Source of the DNA: Flagellimonas spongiicola | GTDB lineage: Bacteria; Bacteroidota; Bacteroidia; Flavobacteriales; Flavobacteriaceae | DNA: 64,000 bases | Assembly (NCBI RefSeq): GCF_023502425.1 | Contig: NZ_JAMFMA010000001.1 | Span: 310,001-374,000 of the forward strand | Direction: 5' to 3' | Part shown: positions 35,091-42,953 of the stretch, in pieces | Position numbering within the stretch: the stretch's first letter is position 1 | Layout of the letters: every line of letters starts with the position of its first letter | Notes under the pieces: generated by a model | What the model saw: only the letters and a program-made list of their open reading frames with translations | Database searches by the model: none | Told to the model about the DNA's origin: nothing | Translations under genes and position numbers: made by a program

Positions 35091-36023
35091 ATGCAAGACG
35101 GAATCTACGCAAAATTCAATACCACCAAAGGTGAGATTTTGGTAAAACTCACACACGATAAAACTCCAGGTACTGTGGGTAATTTTGTTGCCCTAGCGGA
35201 AGGGAACATGGAAAACAGTGCAAAACAACAAGGGAAACCTTATTACGATGGATTGAAATTCCATAGGGTTATCGCCGATTTTATGATTCAGGGTGGTTGT
35301 CCTCAAGGAACCGGAACAGGAGACCCAGGTTATAAATTTGATGATGAATTTCATCCAGAATTAACCCATGAAGGACCAGGTGTGTTATCTATGGCCAATG
35401 CTGGACCAGGTACCAACGGAAGTCAGTTTTTCATTACCCATGTTGCCACACCCTGGTTGGATAACAAGCACACGGTTTTTGGACATGTAGCACACGGTCA
35501 GGAAGTAGTGGATGCCATTGCCCAAGGAGATTCCATAGAAACTCTTGAAATTGTAAGAGTAGGCGGCGAGGCAGAAGGATGGAATGCCATTGAGGCATTT
35601 AGAACGTTTGAAGGTGCGCGCGAAAAACGAATTGCTGAAGCTAAAGCAAGAGCAGAAGCTGAAATGGAGAAATTGGCTGCTGGCTTTGAAAAAACAGAAA
35701 GTGGATTGCGTTACCAAATGATTCAAAAAGGAAGTGGTGCACAAGCCGAGAAAGGGAAAACAGTTTCCGTACATTATGAAGGCAGCTTAACCAATGGTCA
35801 GGTTTTTGATTCTTCTTATAGCAGAAACCAACCCATTGATTTTACCTTAGGTGTTGGTCAAGTTATTCCAGGTTGGGATGAAGGAATTGGTTTGTTGAAA
35901 GTAGGAGACAAAGCGCGTTTTGTAATTCCATCCAATTTGGCTTATGGTAGTGCAGGCGCTGGTGGTGTAATTCCCCCTGATGCTACCCTGATATTTGATG
36001 TTGAATTGATGAACGTTAAGTAA
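35091..36023 (+). CDS. cyclophilin-FKBP fusion prolyl isomerase
   Basis: A 310-residue dual immunophilin. Residues about 1-165 are a cyclophilin domain with the catalytic [13 protein letters not shown] block and [18 protein letters not shown]. Residues about 170-203 are a charged helical linker ([20 protein letters not shown]). Residues about 205-310 are an FKBP domain ([21 protein letters not shown], in two parts, [22 protein letters not shown]). Both active sites look complete, so two unrelated isomerase folds work in one chain. This CFBP arrangement has been described from Flavobacterium. There is no signal peptide, so it is probably cytoplasmic. The gene has its own promoter and terminator. 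Confidence 0.93.
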   Translation: MQDGIYAKFNTTKGEILVKLTHDKTPGTVGNFVALAEGNMENSAKQQGKPYYDGLKFHRVIADFMIQGGCPQGTGTGDPGYKFDDEFHPELTHEGPGVLSMANAGPGTNGSQFFITHVATPWLDNKHTVFGHVAHGQEVVDAIAQGDSIETLEIVRVGGEAEGWNAIEAFRTFEGAREKRIAEAKARAEAEMEKLAAGFEKTESGLRYQMIQKGSGAQAEKGKTVSVHYEGSLTNGQVFDSSYSRNQPIDFTLGVGQVIPGWDEGIGLLKVGDKARFVIPSNLAYGSAGAGGVIPPDATLIFDVELMNVK

Positions 36024-36045
36024 TCAAATCAGTAGAATAGAAAAG

Positions 36046-36072
36046 AAAAAGCTTCCTTTTAGGAAGCTTTTT
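36046..36072. terminator. bidirectional terminator
   Basis: A 12-bp perfect stem AAAAAGCTTCCT / AGGAAGCTTTTT with a TTT loop. It ends the CFBP gene on the plus strand. On the minus strand it directly follows the stop codon of the 27-codon micro-ORF. Confidence 0.88.
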
Positions 36073-36156
36073 TTATTTTGAACGATTCACGCTTATCAAT
36101 AATAAGCAGAAATTAAGGGCTATCAATAATAGCAGTACGGTAAAAAATGTGCCCAT
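36073..36156 (-). CDS. micro-protein, 27 aa, single membrane helix
   Basis: A 27-codon ORF, ATG 36154-36156 to TAA 36073-36075. The peptide is one hydrophobic helix with the shared pattern TFF at 3-5, L8, L11, A13, N15, L18, SVN at 22-24 and K27. It aligns gaplessly to its neighbour at 36239-36325 and to the first 27 residues of the 59-residue protein at 17809-17988. Codons for the shared residues differ at third positions (for example GTG AAT against GTC AAT and GTA AAC for Val-Asn), which supports selection on protein. The stop is followed at once by the 36046-36072 terminator, as expected for a real minus-strand gene. Function unknown. Confidence 0.65.
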   Translation of the reverse strand: MGTFFTVLLLLIALNFCLLLISVNRSK

Positions 36157-36238
36157 AGTTAATGGTTTTAGCTATTCAGATTGTGTTTTCGTCTCGGTTG
36201 AATAACAATTGAACGAAGAAATACCCTACTATATTGTG

Positions 36239-36325
36239 TTATTTTTTTTGACTATTGACGCTGATTAAAATCAGGGCCAAGTTAATCGCCAATAAAATGG
36301 AAAGAATAACAAAAAAAGTATTCAT
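36239..36325 (-). CDS. micro-protein, 28 aa, single membrane helix
   Basis: A 28-codon ORF, ATG 36323-36325 to TAA 36239-36241. The peptide begins MNTFFVILSILLAIN and ends ISVNSQKK. It is the second member of the tiny family in this intergenic region, 82 bases upstream of the 27-codon ORF on the same strand. Together they fill most of the 450-base gap between CFBP and the cold-shock gene. A perfect palindrome, TTAATCT-TT-AGATTAA, lies 38 bases upstream (36364-36379). Function unknown; a single-span membrane peptide is the likely product. Confidence 0.65.
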   Translation of the reverse strand: MNTFFVILSILLAINLALILISVNSQKK

Positions 36326-36363
36326 GGAAATTTTGTTTAATGGTTTTGGGGAACGGTGTTTGT

Positions 36364-36379
36364 TTAATCTTTAGATTAA
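36364..36379. promoter_or_regulatory. palindrome upstream of micro-ORFs
   Basis: TTAATCT-TT-AGATTAA, with 7-bp arms and a 2-base centre, lies 38 bases upstream of the 28-codon ORF. The short centre argues against a hairpin and for a dimeric repressor site, but no regulator is known. Confidence 0.35.
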
Positions 36380-36427
36380 TTACACCAAATAGGTTGCGTA
36401 TTGGTTAAACAAAATTTTAAACAAAAA

Positions 36428-36450
36428 AACCCGAGATATTATCTCGGGTT
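36428..36450 (-). terminator. terminator of cold-shock gene
   Basis: A 10-bp stem AACCCGAGAT / ATCTCGGGTT with a 3-base loop. It is followed on the minus strand by a T-run and lies 24 bases beyond the csp stop. Confidence 0.85.
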
Positions 36451-36474
36451 GCATATAGAAAGTAATTACTTGTC

Positions 36475-36669
36475 CTATTCGATAACTTGTACGTTAACGG
36501 CGTTCATTCCTTTTTTACCTCGTTGTAATTCAAATTCTACAACGTCACCTTCTCTTATTTCGTCAATTAAGCCAGAAATGTGTACAAAGTGATCTGTGTT
36601 TGAACCATCTTCAGTGATAAAGCCATAACCTTTTGAATCATTGAAGAATTTAACTGTTCCTTTACTCAT
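36475..36669 (-). CDS. cold-shock domain protein
   Basis: A 64-residue CspA-type RNA/DNA-binding protein. RNP1 is KGYGFI (residues 13-18) and RNP2 is the variant DHFVHI (residues 26-31; DVFVHF is commoner). The chain is otherwise canonical (MSKGTVKFFNDSKGYGFI and EGDVVEFEL). It acts as an RNA chaperone in the cytoplasm. A minus-strand TACCTTCG at 36696-36703 is a near-match -7 box. Its own terminator follows. The symbol is left blank because Csp paralogues cannot be told apart here. Confidence 0.95.
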   Translation of the reverse strand: MSKGTVKFFNDSKGYGFITEDGSNTDHFVHISGLIDEIREGDVVEFELQRGKKGMNAVNVQVIE

Positions 36670-36777
36670 TTTATTATATTAAGATTATTGAGCCGCGAAG
36701 GTAATACTAAATTACCTGACACTGGAGGGTTTACAATAATTTAATCTAAGCTTAGTCTAAAACCTACAATTGAATTT

Positions 36778-37530
36778 TTAAAAACTGATGGTACTTAGCA
36801 ATGAAAAGTCTACAGAATCCTCCAAGGCATTTAATTGAAATTGGAACAATCCCGTTTCCCCGATTGCAATTAACAGATCACCATTGATGATTACGTCAAA
36901 CGCCTTTTTATCAATTGCCTTTACCAATTTGGAATTCGAAGGGTCACTTACATCAAATACCTTGATCTCATCGTCGCACACAATTAGGTAATTACCATAA
37001 AGGCCCAATCCACGTGGAAATATCAAATTCCTACTACTTACCAGTATTGGGTTTGTGACATCCGTTACATCATAGATTTCCAAAAGATTGATGTCATTAC
37101 CGCAAAAAGTATCGGAATGTAGGGTTACAAAAGCATGAGTTGCATTTGCCACCACAGGATCACAAGCCGTAAAATGTTCCACATTGGATAGTTTTTCAGG
37201 AAATTCAGGGTTATCCAAACTGTAGATGAACATACCTGTCCTAGAACCGATGTACAAGTAATTTCGATAACTAAAGAGAGTTTCAATACCAAAGCCAATA
37301 TTCATTTTATTTACGAATACGGGTTGCAATTGCTCGTCCAAATTGAAAACTTGCAAGTCAAATTCATCAACAACGTATAGATAATTTCCTTTCAATGTAA
37401 AGGTTGCCAAAGACCCACCTTGTCCGTCTACAGTGGGACCAGCATTTTCATCAGAACTGGAGGAATCGCTGCTGCAGGCGAATACAACCAAGAATATCAA
37501 AAAACTGCATAATGCTATTATTTTCTTCAT
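36778..37530 (-). CDS. LVIVD-type beta-propeller lipoprotein
   Basis: A 250-residue lipoprotein: signal MKKIIALCSFLIFLVVFACSS with lipobox VFAC, then a Ser/Asp-rich spacer, then repeated blade-like units. Each unit has a YLYVVDEFDLQVFNL-type strand pair followed by PxxP-like turns (NYLYIGSRTGMFIYSLDNPEFP, in two parts; LLEIYDVTDVTNPILV; NYLIVCDDEIKVFDVSDPSNSKLV, in two parts). This is the LVIVD repeat pattern of surface beta-propellers. It is shorter than many LVIVD proteins and begins 2 bases after the stop of a similar gene, so the two are translated from one message. Function unknown. Confidence 0.82.
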   Translation of the reverse strand: MKKIIALCSFLIFLVVFACSSDSSSSDENAGPTVDGQGGSLATFTLKGNYLYVVDEFDLQVFNLDEQLQPVFVNKMNIGFGIETLFSYRNYLYIGSRTGMFIYSLDNPEFPEKLSNVEHFTACDPVVANATHAFVTLHSDTFCGNDINLLEIYDVTDVTNPILVSSRNLIFPRGLGLYGNYLIVCDDEIKVFDVSDPSNSKLVKAIDKKAFDVIINGDLLIAIGETGLFQFQLNALEDSVDFSLLSTISF

Positions 37531-37532
37531 GG

Positions 37533-38048
37533 CTAATCGTTTTTAAGGTTCCAGTTTACTACTACGCTGTTTTCAGGAACGTCATATGGGTAGTAACCGT
37601 CTGGTGAAATCAATTCTGGAAAGGTTTCCTTGACGCGTTTAGTCACGGAGATGGTGCTAAGGTCAGGACTCAATTGGGCAGCTATGAGGTCCGTGGCCTG
37701 GTTGATGTAAAGCGCATTGTTCCGGATTGCCAAATCAGTTGCTCCAGGCACGCTGATAAATTTGATTTTTATTGGGTTTTGAGGATTGCTATTATCAAAA
37801 ACATGAAAGCCTTCACGGATTTCATTTATAAATAATAGATTTTCTTTAATATAGATTTTACCAGAGCTGTAAATGGGTTTCGGGTTTTCCAAGGCGATGG
37901 AATTTTCCAACATTTCCCTGGAAAGGTAAACAGGTTCGTACTGCGAATAGTCAAAGGGCTCGATGGTATCATCGATATCGTCACTATACCACCAACACGA
38001 TTGTAGTAATAAGACAATGACCAACCCCAATTTTGAGAAGTTCTTCAT
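37533..38048 (-). CDS. LVIVD-type lipoprotein, short
   Basis: A 171-residue lipoprotein: signal MKNFSKLGLVIVLLLQSCWW with lipobox LQSC, then two recognisable blade-like units (LLFINEIREGFHVFDNSNPQNP and NNALYINQATDLIAAQLS, the first in two parts). It has the same plan as the next gene, 2 bases downstream, but lacks several blades. It has its own signal and stop, so I take it as a separate gene of a two-gene unit, not the front half of a broken one. Function unknown. Confidence 0.75.
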   Translation of the reverse strand: MKNFSKLGLVIVLLLQSCWWYSDDIDDTIEPFDYSQYEPVYLSREMLENSIALENPKPIYSSGKIYIKENLLFINEIREGFHVFDNSNPQNPIKIKFISVPGATDLAIRNNALYINQATDLIAAQLSPDLSTISVTKRVKETFPELISPDGYYPYDVPENSVVVNWNLKND

Positions 38049-38127
38049 GGTTAATGTTTTAGAATAAGATTTGGGGTAGGGGTTATATTGCGTGTTCCCA
38101 AGTTAAAAAAAAGTTATTTATACAAAA

Positions 38128-38148
38128 AAACCTCCTAAAAGGAGGTTT
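38128..38148 (-). terminator. terminator of peroxiredoxin gene
   Basis: A 9-bp stem AAACCTCCT / AGGAGGTTT with a 3-base loop, followed by T7 on the minus strand. Confidence 0.82.
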
Positions 38149-38169
38149 AAAATTGTTTTGAGATTCGAT

Positions 38170-38811
38170 TTATGACACGGTAGGGTCTGGTGTCAATCGC
38201 AAATACGGTTTTACCTCTTCAACACCCTTACTGAACATTTCTCTTGCTTCGATTGTTGGAATAGCTGGACTAACAACCACCTTTTCTCCACTTTCCCAGT
38301 TGGCTGGCGTAGCTACTTTATGATAGGCTGTAAGTTGCAGCGAATCCACCACACGCAGTAATTCATAAAAATTTCGTCCAGTGGAAGCAGGGTAAGTCAA
38401 AATCAGTTTGATTTTCTTGTCCGGCCCTACAATAAAGACTGAACGTACAGTTAGCGTATCATCCGCATTGGGGTGTATCATATCGTACAGATCAGAGACT
38501 TTTCGATCCTCATCAGCGATTATTGGGAAATTGATCTGTGTATTTTGGGTTTCGTTGATGTCCTTGATCCATTCAGCATGGGAAGCTGCTCCATCCACAC
38601 TTAGCGCCATCATTTTTACGTTTCGTTTGTCAAACTCTCCCTTGAATTTTGCAGCAGTCCCAAGTTCGGTTGTGCAAACAGGTGTAAAATCCGCTGGATG
38701 CGAAAATAGAATCCCCCATCCTTCACCGAGGTATTCATAAAAGTTTAAGGTTCCTTGTGAAGTTTCAGCCGTAAAATCAGGGGCGGTATCGCCTAATCGT
38801 ATAGTTGCCAT
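38170..38811 (-). CDS. 1-Cys peroxiredoxin (Prx6 type)
   Basis: A 213-residue thiol peroxidase. The peroxidatic Cys46 is in HPADFTPVCTTELG; there is no other cysteine in the chain, so it is a 1-Cys enzyme that needs an external reductant. The C-terminal extension (TPANWESGEKVVVSP and KPYLRLTPDP) is typical of the Prx6 group. It removes hydrogen peroxide and organic hydroperoxides in the cytoplasm. A minus-strand TAACTTTG box at 38849-38856 is the likely promoter, and a terminator follows. Confidence 0.95.
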   Translation of the reverse strand: MATIRLGDTAPDFTAETSQGTLNFYEYLGEGWGILFSHPADFTPVCTTELGTAAKFKGEFDKRNVKMMALSVDGAASHAEWIKDINETQNTQINFPIIADEDRKVSDLYDMIHPNADDTLTVRSVFIVGPDKKIKLILTYPASTGRNFYELLRVVDSLQLTAYHKVATPANWESGEKVVVSPAIPTIEAREMFSKGVEEVKPYLRLTPDPTVS

Positions 38812-38848
38812 ATGTTTTTGTATTAATCGATTGATAAATTGTTTTTTA

Positions 38849-38856
38849 CAAAGTTA
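38849..38856 (-). promoter_or_regulatory. -7 promoter box of peroxiredoxin gene
   Basis: The minus strand reads TAACTTTG, an exact match, 38 bases upstream of the ATG at 38811. The -33 element is unclear. Confidence 0.45.
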
Positions 38857-38973
38857 GGGCAATGTCAATCCCAATATTTTTAATGGCGTTAAAAGTGTAT
38901 TAAAGTTTATGCAGCTGTCTATTTAGGACTATTTCTGTTCAAATCCTGGGTAAAAGTTTTCTAATTTTATGCT

Positions 38974-39516
38974 ATGGAAGAACAAACTTTGGAACAACTC
39001 AGATACCCTATTGGGACATTTAATGCCCCTGAAACAATTGGCCATGAATTAATTGCTGATTGGATAGCAATTTTAGAACATTTACCTGCTCGACTTGAGC
39101 AAATGGTCACACCCTTATCCGAGGAACAATTGGAAACCCCATATAGACCTGAAGGATGGACGGTTCGCCAATTGGTACATCATATTTCGGACAGTCACCA
39201 CCATAGTTATATCCGATTTAAATGGGCGCTTACCGAAGATAATCCAATGATAAAACCTTATTTTGAAAAGGAATGGTCCAACTTGTTCGATGCGAAAACT
39301 GCTCCAATTCAAATGTCTTTAGATCATTTAAAGGCGGTACATGCTAAATTGGTGTATTTGTTGAAAGGACTCTCTGATGATGCTTTGCAACGGAAATTCA
39401 CCCATCCTGAAGGTAACACGGAAACTACCTTAAAAGAAAATATTGGAAGGTATGCCTGGCATGGAAGTCATCATTTTGCCCATATAGAAAATCTAATCAA
39501 AAGAGAAGGTTGGTAA
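38974..39516 (+). CDS. YfiT/DinB-family putative metal-dependent hydrolase or thiol transferase
   Basis: A 180-residue four-helix DinB-superfamily protein. The opening LRYPIGTFNAPE and the block GWTVRQLVHHISDSHHHSY are those of YfiT/BstA. The metal-binding histidines come from VHH (H69/H70) and WHGSHHFAHI (H166, H170). Bacillus relatives transfer bacillithiol to electrophiles; whether this organism makes bacillithiol is not shown by the window. Its stop codon abuts the stop of the convergent GNAT gene with no gap. A TAATTTTA sequence shortly before the ATG may be the -7 box. Confidence 0.88.
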   Translation: MEEQTLEQLRYPIGTFNAPETIGHELIADWIAILEHLPARLEQMVTPLSEEQLETPYRPEGWTVRQLVHHISDSHHHSYIRFKWALTEDNPMIKPYFEKEWSNLFDAKTAPIQMSLDHLKAVHAKLVYLLKGLSDDALQRKFTHPEGNTETTLKENIGRYAWHGSHHFAHIENLIKREGW

Positions 39517-40038
39517 TCAAAGTTGTTTTGTGAGTACCCACATGGGTTTTTCTTCGGGAATAGCCCCGGGAATTTGTAGCTCACTTTCTTTTTTTATCTC
39601 AAACCCGTTTTTGAGATAAAACTTTATGGGACCTCCTTTCTGCATGGTGTCCAACCAAAGGATATTTTTGTTTAACTTCCGTGCTTTTTCACTGATCAGA
39701 TCTAGGATTTGCTTGCCCAAACCTTTACCGGAATAGGCATGTAGCAGATAGATTTTTTGGGCTAACAAGGCGTCCTTAGCCTGGTATTCATCCAATGGAG
39801 CGTCAAGAACCAGTTTTACAATTCCAGCAATTGCTTCACCATATTGTACAAGATATAACTGAAGATTTGGATTTTCCATGTCCTTTTCAACGATTGTACT
39901 GGTAAAACTTCTACTGATATAAGGGTATGGGTCATTCCGTTCCCATAAATGCAAATAATGTTCTTTATAGGATTGTACACCAACGGAAATGTAAATTTCC
40001 ATGTTGGTTTTGTTGACAGGTATAAGATTTAATTTCAT
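39517..40038 (-). CDS. GNAT-family N-acetyltransferase
   Basis: A 173-residue acetyltransferase of the GNAT fold. The acetyl-CoA pyrophosphate loop reads YSGKGLGKQIL (Q/RxxGxG/A-like), preceded by the beta4 strand KIYLLHAY, and followed by WLDTMQKGGPIKFYLKNGFE, the typical end of the fold. The substrate is unknown. It is the last gene of a three-gene minus-strand unit with a cupin (6 bases upstream) and a thioredoxin-like gene. Confidence 0.88.
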   Translation of the reverse strand: MKLNLIPVNKTNMEIYISVGVQSYKEHYLHLWERNDPYPYISRSFTSTIVEKDMENPNLQLYLVQYGEAIAGIVKLVLDAPLDEYQAKDALLAQKIYLLHAYSGKGLGKQILDLISEKARKLNKNILWLDTMQKGGPIKFYLKNGFEIKKESELQIPGAIPEEKPMWVLTKQL

Positions 40039-40044
40039 ATAAAA

Positions 40045-40365
40045 CTATTCACCACCCTCAGGTCCGTAAAACATTACCCAAGTAGCAAAATCATCAGTAA
40101 AATTTTCAAATCGATGTTCACGGCCTGCTGGCACAAATAGAAAGTCACCTGGCCCAATATCAGTGCGAACATCACCATTTTGAAATTCACCGGTGCCAGA
40201 GATAACCACATAAACTTCATCTCGTGTATGTGGTTGTTGCAGATCTATTTTCTCTGGTTTATAGATTTCCACTTCAAGCGTACCGTGTGTAAATAGTTTT
40301 TTAAATGGACTTTCTTGCTTTTGCAATGCATTCAAAGCGTCTTCCGTTGATATTCTCATTTCCAT
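40045..40365 (-). CDS. cupin-domain protein
   Basis: A 106-residue single-domain cupin. Metal-site residues lie in motif 1, QPHTRDEVYVVISGTGEF (His and Glu), and motif 2, DFLFVPAGREHRFEN (His). Its function cannot be set further: small cupins include dioxygenases, isomerases and sensors. It overlaps the upstream thioredoxin-like gene by 10 bases, which implies translational coupling and perhaps a shared stress or redox role. Confidence 0.87.
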   Translation of the reverse strand: MEMRISTEDALNALQKQESPFKKLFTHGTLEVEIYKPEKIDLQQPHTRDEVYVVISGTGEFQNGDVRTDIGPGDFLFVPAGREHRFENFTDDFATWVMFYGPEGGE

Positions 40366-40910
40366 TTGATATTACAACCAATACTTGGTTTTTGTTCAGA
40401 ACTAATTTTGTCGCCAGCCAGTAGGGCGTCCATAGCGTTTCTTAAGTCTAACCCGGTCAATGGAAGCCCATTCCCAGGTCTTGAATCGTCCAATTGCCCT
40501 CTATAAACCAATTTGGTATCACCATCGAATAAATAAAAATCTGGTGTACATGCAGCATCATAGGCTTTTGCCACTTCTTGGGTATCGTCATAGAGATACG
40601 GAAAAGAATAGCCTTCCCGCTTTGCTGTGATCTTCATTAGGTCTGGAGCATCATCAGGGTAATTGATTACGTCGTTGCTTGATATAGCCACGAATCCAAT
40701 ACCTTTTTCTTGATATTCTTTACCGAGGTTAACCAATTCTGGGTTCACATGAATCACAAAAGGGCAGTGATTGCAGATAAACATGATTACAGTACCAGCT
40801 GTTCCCTTTACATCTTCTAAAGAAACAGTGGTGTCAGAAACGGTATCGTATAAATCAAAATTTGGGGCTGTTGTGCCTAATGCCAACATATTGCTAGGTG
40901 TCCTCGCCAT
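40356..40910 (-). CDS. thioredoxin-fold (AhpC/TSA-like) protein
   Basis: A 184-residue redoxin. The CxxC active site is C46-N-H-C49 in FICNHCPFVIHVNPEL, and the rest of the fold is plain (IGFVAISSNDVINYPDD; ACTPDFYLFDGDTKLVYRG). The order matches the thioredoxin-family proteins with a CNHCPF motif seen in many Bacteroidota. There is no signal peptide, so it is cytoplasmic. It is the first gene of the thioredoxin-cupin-GNAT unit. The physiological substrate is unknown. Confidence 0.92.
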   Translation of the reverse strand: MARTPSNMLALGTTAPNFDLYDTVSDTTVSLEDVKGTAGTVIMFICNHCPFVIHVNPELVNLGKEYQEKGIGFVAISSNDVINYPDDAPDLMKITAKREGYSFPYLYDDTQEVAKAYDAACTPDFYLFDGDTKLVYRGQLDDSRPGNGLPLTGLDLRNAMDALLAGDKISSEQKPSIGCNIKWK

Positions 40911-40997
40911 TATCTAATTTGTTTTAATTGTATGAAATTAATGGACTTTATCCACAATTGAAAGAATCCTGTATATTGTAATGCAAACACCAACTTA

Positions 40998-41915
40998 TTG
41001 GAACAAATAATAGATAACGTTCATATCAATTTTGATGCGAAATCCCTTTGGATTTTAAACCTTGCTTTGGCATTGGTCATGTTCGGGATAGCTTTGGAAA
41101 TCTCAATACAGGATTTCAAACGATTGCTAAAAACCCCGAAACCTGTATTAACTGGGATTGTTTGTCAATTTTTACTTCTACCTATAATCACATTTCTGTT
41201 GGTTACAATTGTTGAACCACTACCTAGTATAGCATTGGGCATGTTTATGGTAGCAGCTTGTCCTGGGGGTAATGTTTCTAATTTTTTTACGCATTTGTCC
41301 AAGGGCAACGCCGCACTTTCCGTTACATTAACTGCAATTGCAACCTTACTTGCGATTGTAATGACCCCCTTTAATTTGAGTTTTTGGGGAGGCATGTACG
41401 GACCTACAGCCTCTATTTTACAAGAAGTATCCATTTTTCCCTTGCAAATGATAAAACTTGTTGCACTGCTTTTGGGCGTGCCATTGCTATTAGGCATGTT
41501 GGTTAATCAATACCGTCCCAAATTGGCAAAAAGACTGGCCAAGGGGTTTAAAATTGGATCATTATTGTTCTTTGTTGCCCTTGTTTTCCTTGCGCTTTAT
41601 AACAATAGGGATATTTTTATGGAATATGTATTCTACGTTTTTTGGCTAGTGGTCATCCATAATTTAGTTGCTTTATTGACAGGGTTTTCGGTTGGCAAAA
41701 TCATGCGGTTTTCTTCAGAAAATGTAAGATGCCTTACCATTGAAACAGGTATACAAAATAGTGGCTTGGGATTACTTTTGATTTTCACCTTTTTTGACGG
41801 TTTGGGCGGAATGGCATTATTGACAGCATTCTGGGGGATATGGCATTTAGTGTCTGGACTGGTAATGGGTATGGTTTGGGGTTCAAAACCCGTAGAAAAA
41901 GAAGAACTGGTTTGA
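40998..41915 (+). CDS. bile acid:sodium symporter family protein
   Basis: A 305-residue SBF/BASS-family membrane transporter with about nine hydrophobic helices. The family core is visible: CPGGNVSNFFTHLSKGNAALSV (in two parts) and the second crossover ETGIQNSGLGLLLI. In bacteria such proteins carry sodium-coupled organic anions, and few have known substrates. No ATG lies ahead of the first helix in frame, so the start is taken as the TTG at 40998. Its TGA stop overlaps the TTG start of the acyltransferase gene (TTGA). Confidence 0.93.
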   Translation: MEQIIDNVHINFDAKSLWILNLALALVMFGIALEISIQDFKRLLKTPKPVLTGIVCQFLLLPIITFLLVTIVEPLPSIALGMFMVAACPGGNVSNFFTHLSKGNAALSVTLTAIATLLAIVMTPFNLSFWGGMYGPTASILQEVSIFPLQMIKLVALLLGVPLLLGMLVNQYRPKLAKRLAKGFKIGSLLFFVALVFLALYNNRDIFMEYVFYVFWLVVIHNLVALLTGFSVGKIMRFSSENVRCLTIETGIQNSGLGLLLIFTFFDGLGGMALLTAFWGIWHLVSGLVMGMVWGSKPVEKEELV

Positions 41916-42946
41916 AACAACTAGGCTACCAAGTTTTAAAACTGTGGGTCAAATTTGGCTTGTACTGCTACTACAAGAAAATCAATGTAACGGGAATGGG
42001 GCATATTCCCAAAGACAAACCTGTACTACTGCTTTCCAATCATCAGAACGCATTGATGGACGTTCTTTTGGTTGCAACTCATTTGGAACGTAAACCTTGG
42101 TTTATAACCCGTTCAGATGTATTTAAAAGTGGATTATTAAAGTCGCTTTTCGAATATTTACAAATGCTTCCGATTTATCGCATTCGCGATGGAAAATCCC
42201 ATTTGCATAAGAACAACGCAATTTTTGAGAAATGCGGAACACTTTTGACCCATAAAGAACTAATCCTCATTTTTCCTGAAGGGAACCATAGTTTAAAGCG
42301 TAAGGTAAGACCATTGAGTAAGGGATTTACTCGGTTGATCTCAGAAGCATATCAGCAAAATCCCGATTTGGATCTAATGCTTGTGCCAGTTGGGCAGAAC
42401 TATGCCAATCCTCAAAGGGTAGGAGATGCAGCATTGGTAAATGTTGGTAAACCAATAGCGGTTGGGAATTATGTGGATACTAAGGTATTTATTACGGAAC
42501 TCAAACAAAAGGTATTTGATCAACTATGTGAACTCACCACACATATCCCGGAAGCGAATTATGATTCCGTAGTTTCGGAAATTGGAGCTAATGGTAATCA
42601 TTTTTTGAATTCAGAGCGAATTAATAGCGCGATTGCCAATAAGGATTTAGCCTCCCTAAAGCCTAATAGGACTAATAAAAAAAGAACGCTTAATAGGGTA
42701 TTATTTGTTTTATGGAACTTCCCTTGGATCCTGCTATGGCGAACCTTGATAAAGCCCAAAGTTCCTGAGCCAGAATTTGAAGCAACTTTTCGGTTTGGGT
42801 TTGCACTTTTGGCTTATCCCTTAATTTACATTCTATGTTTTCCTGTATTGCATGCCAGTTTGGGATGGACGCTTAGTATACTTACTTTGTTACTACATTA
42901 TTTGACAAATATTCTAATGGTAAAGCTGGCCAATATTAATTTATAA
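41912..42946 (+). CDS. PlsC-like glycerophosphate acyltransferase
   Basis: A 344-residue membrane acyltransferase. The catalytic NHQNALMD box (N-H-x5-D spacing as in related GPAT-like proteins), the acceptor-binding region GKSHLHKNNAIFEKC, and FPEGNHSLKRKVRPL (block III) are all present. Two or three hydrophobic helices lie near the C-terminus (FALLAYPLIYILCFPVL). It probably acylates a lysophospholipid or glycerol-3-phosphate. The frame is open from 41840, but the earlier ATG falls well inside the symporter gene, so I prefer the TTG at 41912, which overlaps the symporter stop. Confidence 0.85.
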   Translation: MKQLGYQVLKLWVKFGLYCYYKKINVTGMGHIPKDKPVLLLSNHQNALMDVLLVATHLERKPWFITRSDVFKSGLLKSLFEYLQMLPIYRIRDGKSHLHKNNAIFEKCGTLLTHKELILIFPEGNHSLKRKVRPLSKGFTRLISEAYQQNPDLDLMLVPVGQNYANPQRVGDAALVNVGKPIAVGNYVDTKVFITELKQKVFDQLCELTTHIPEANYDSVVSEIGANGNHFLNSERINSAIANKDLASLKPNRTNKKRTLNRVLFVLWNFPWILLWRTLIKPKVPEPEFEATFRFGFALLAYPLIYILCFPVLHASLGWTLSILTLLLHYLTNILMVKLANINL

Positions 42947-42953
42947 TATTATA

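Noticed and set aside
36778..38048. The two LVIVD-type genes read as one frameshifted gene
   Set aside because: Each has its own signal peptide and lipobox after a clean stop, with a 2-base gap, which fits tandem genes.
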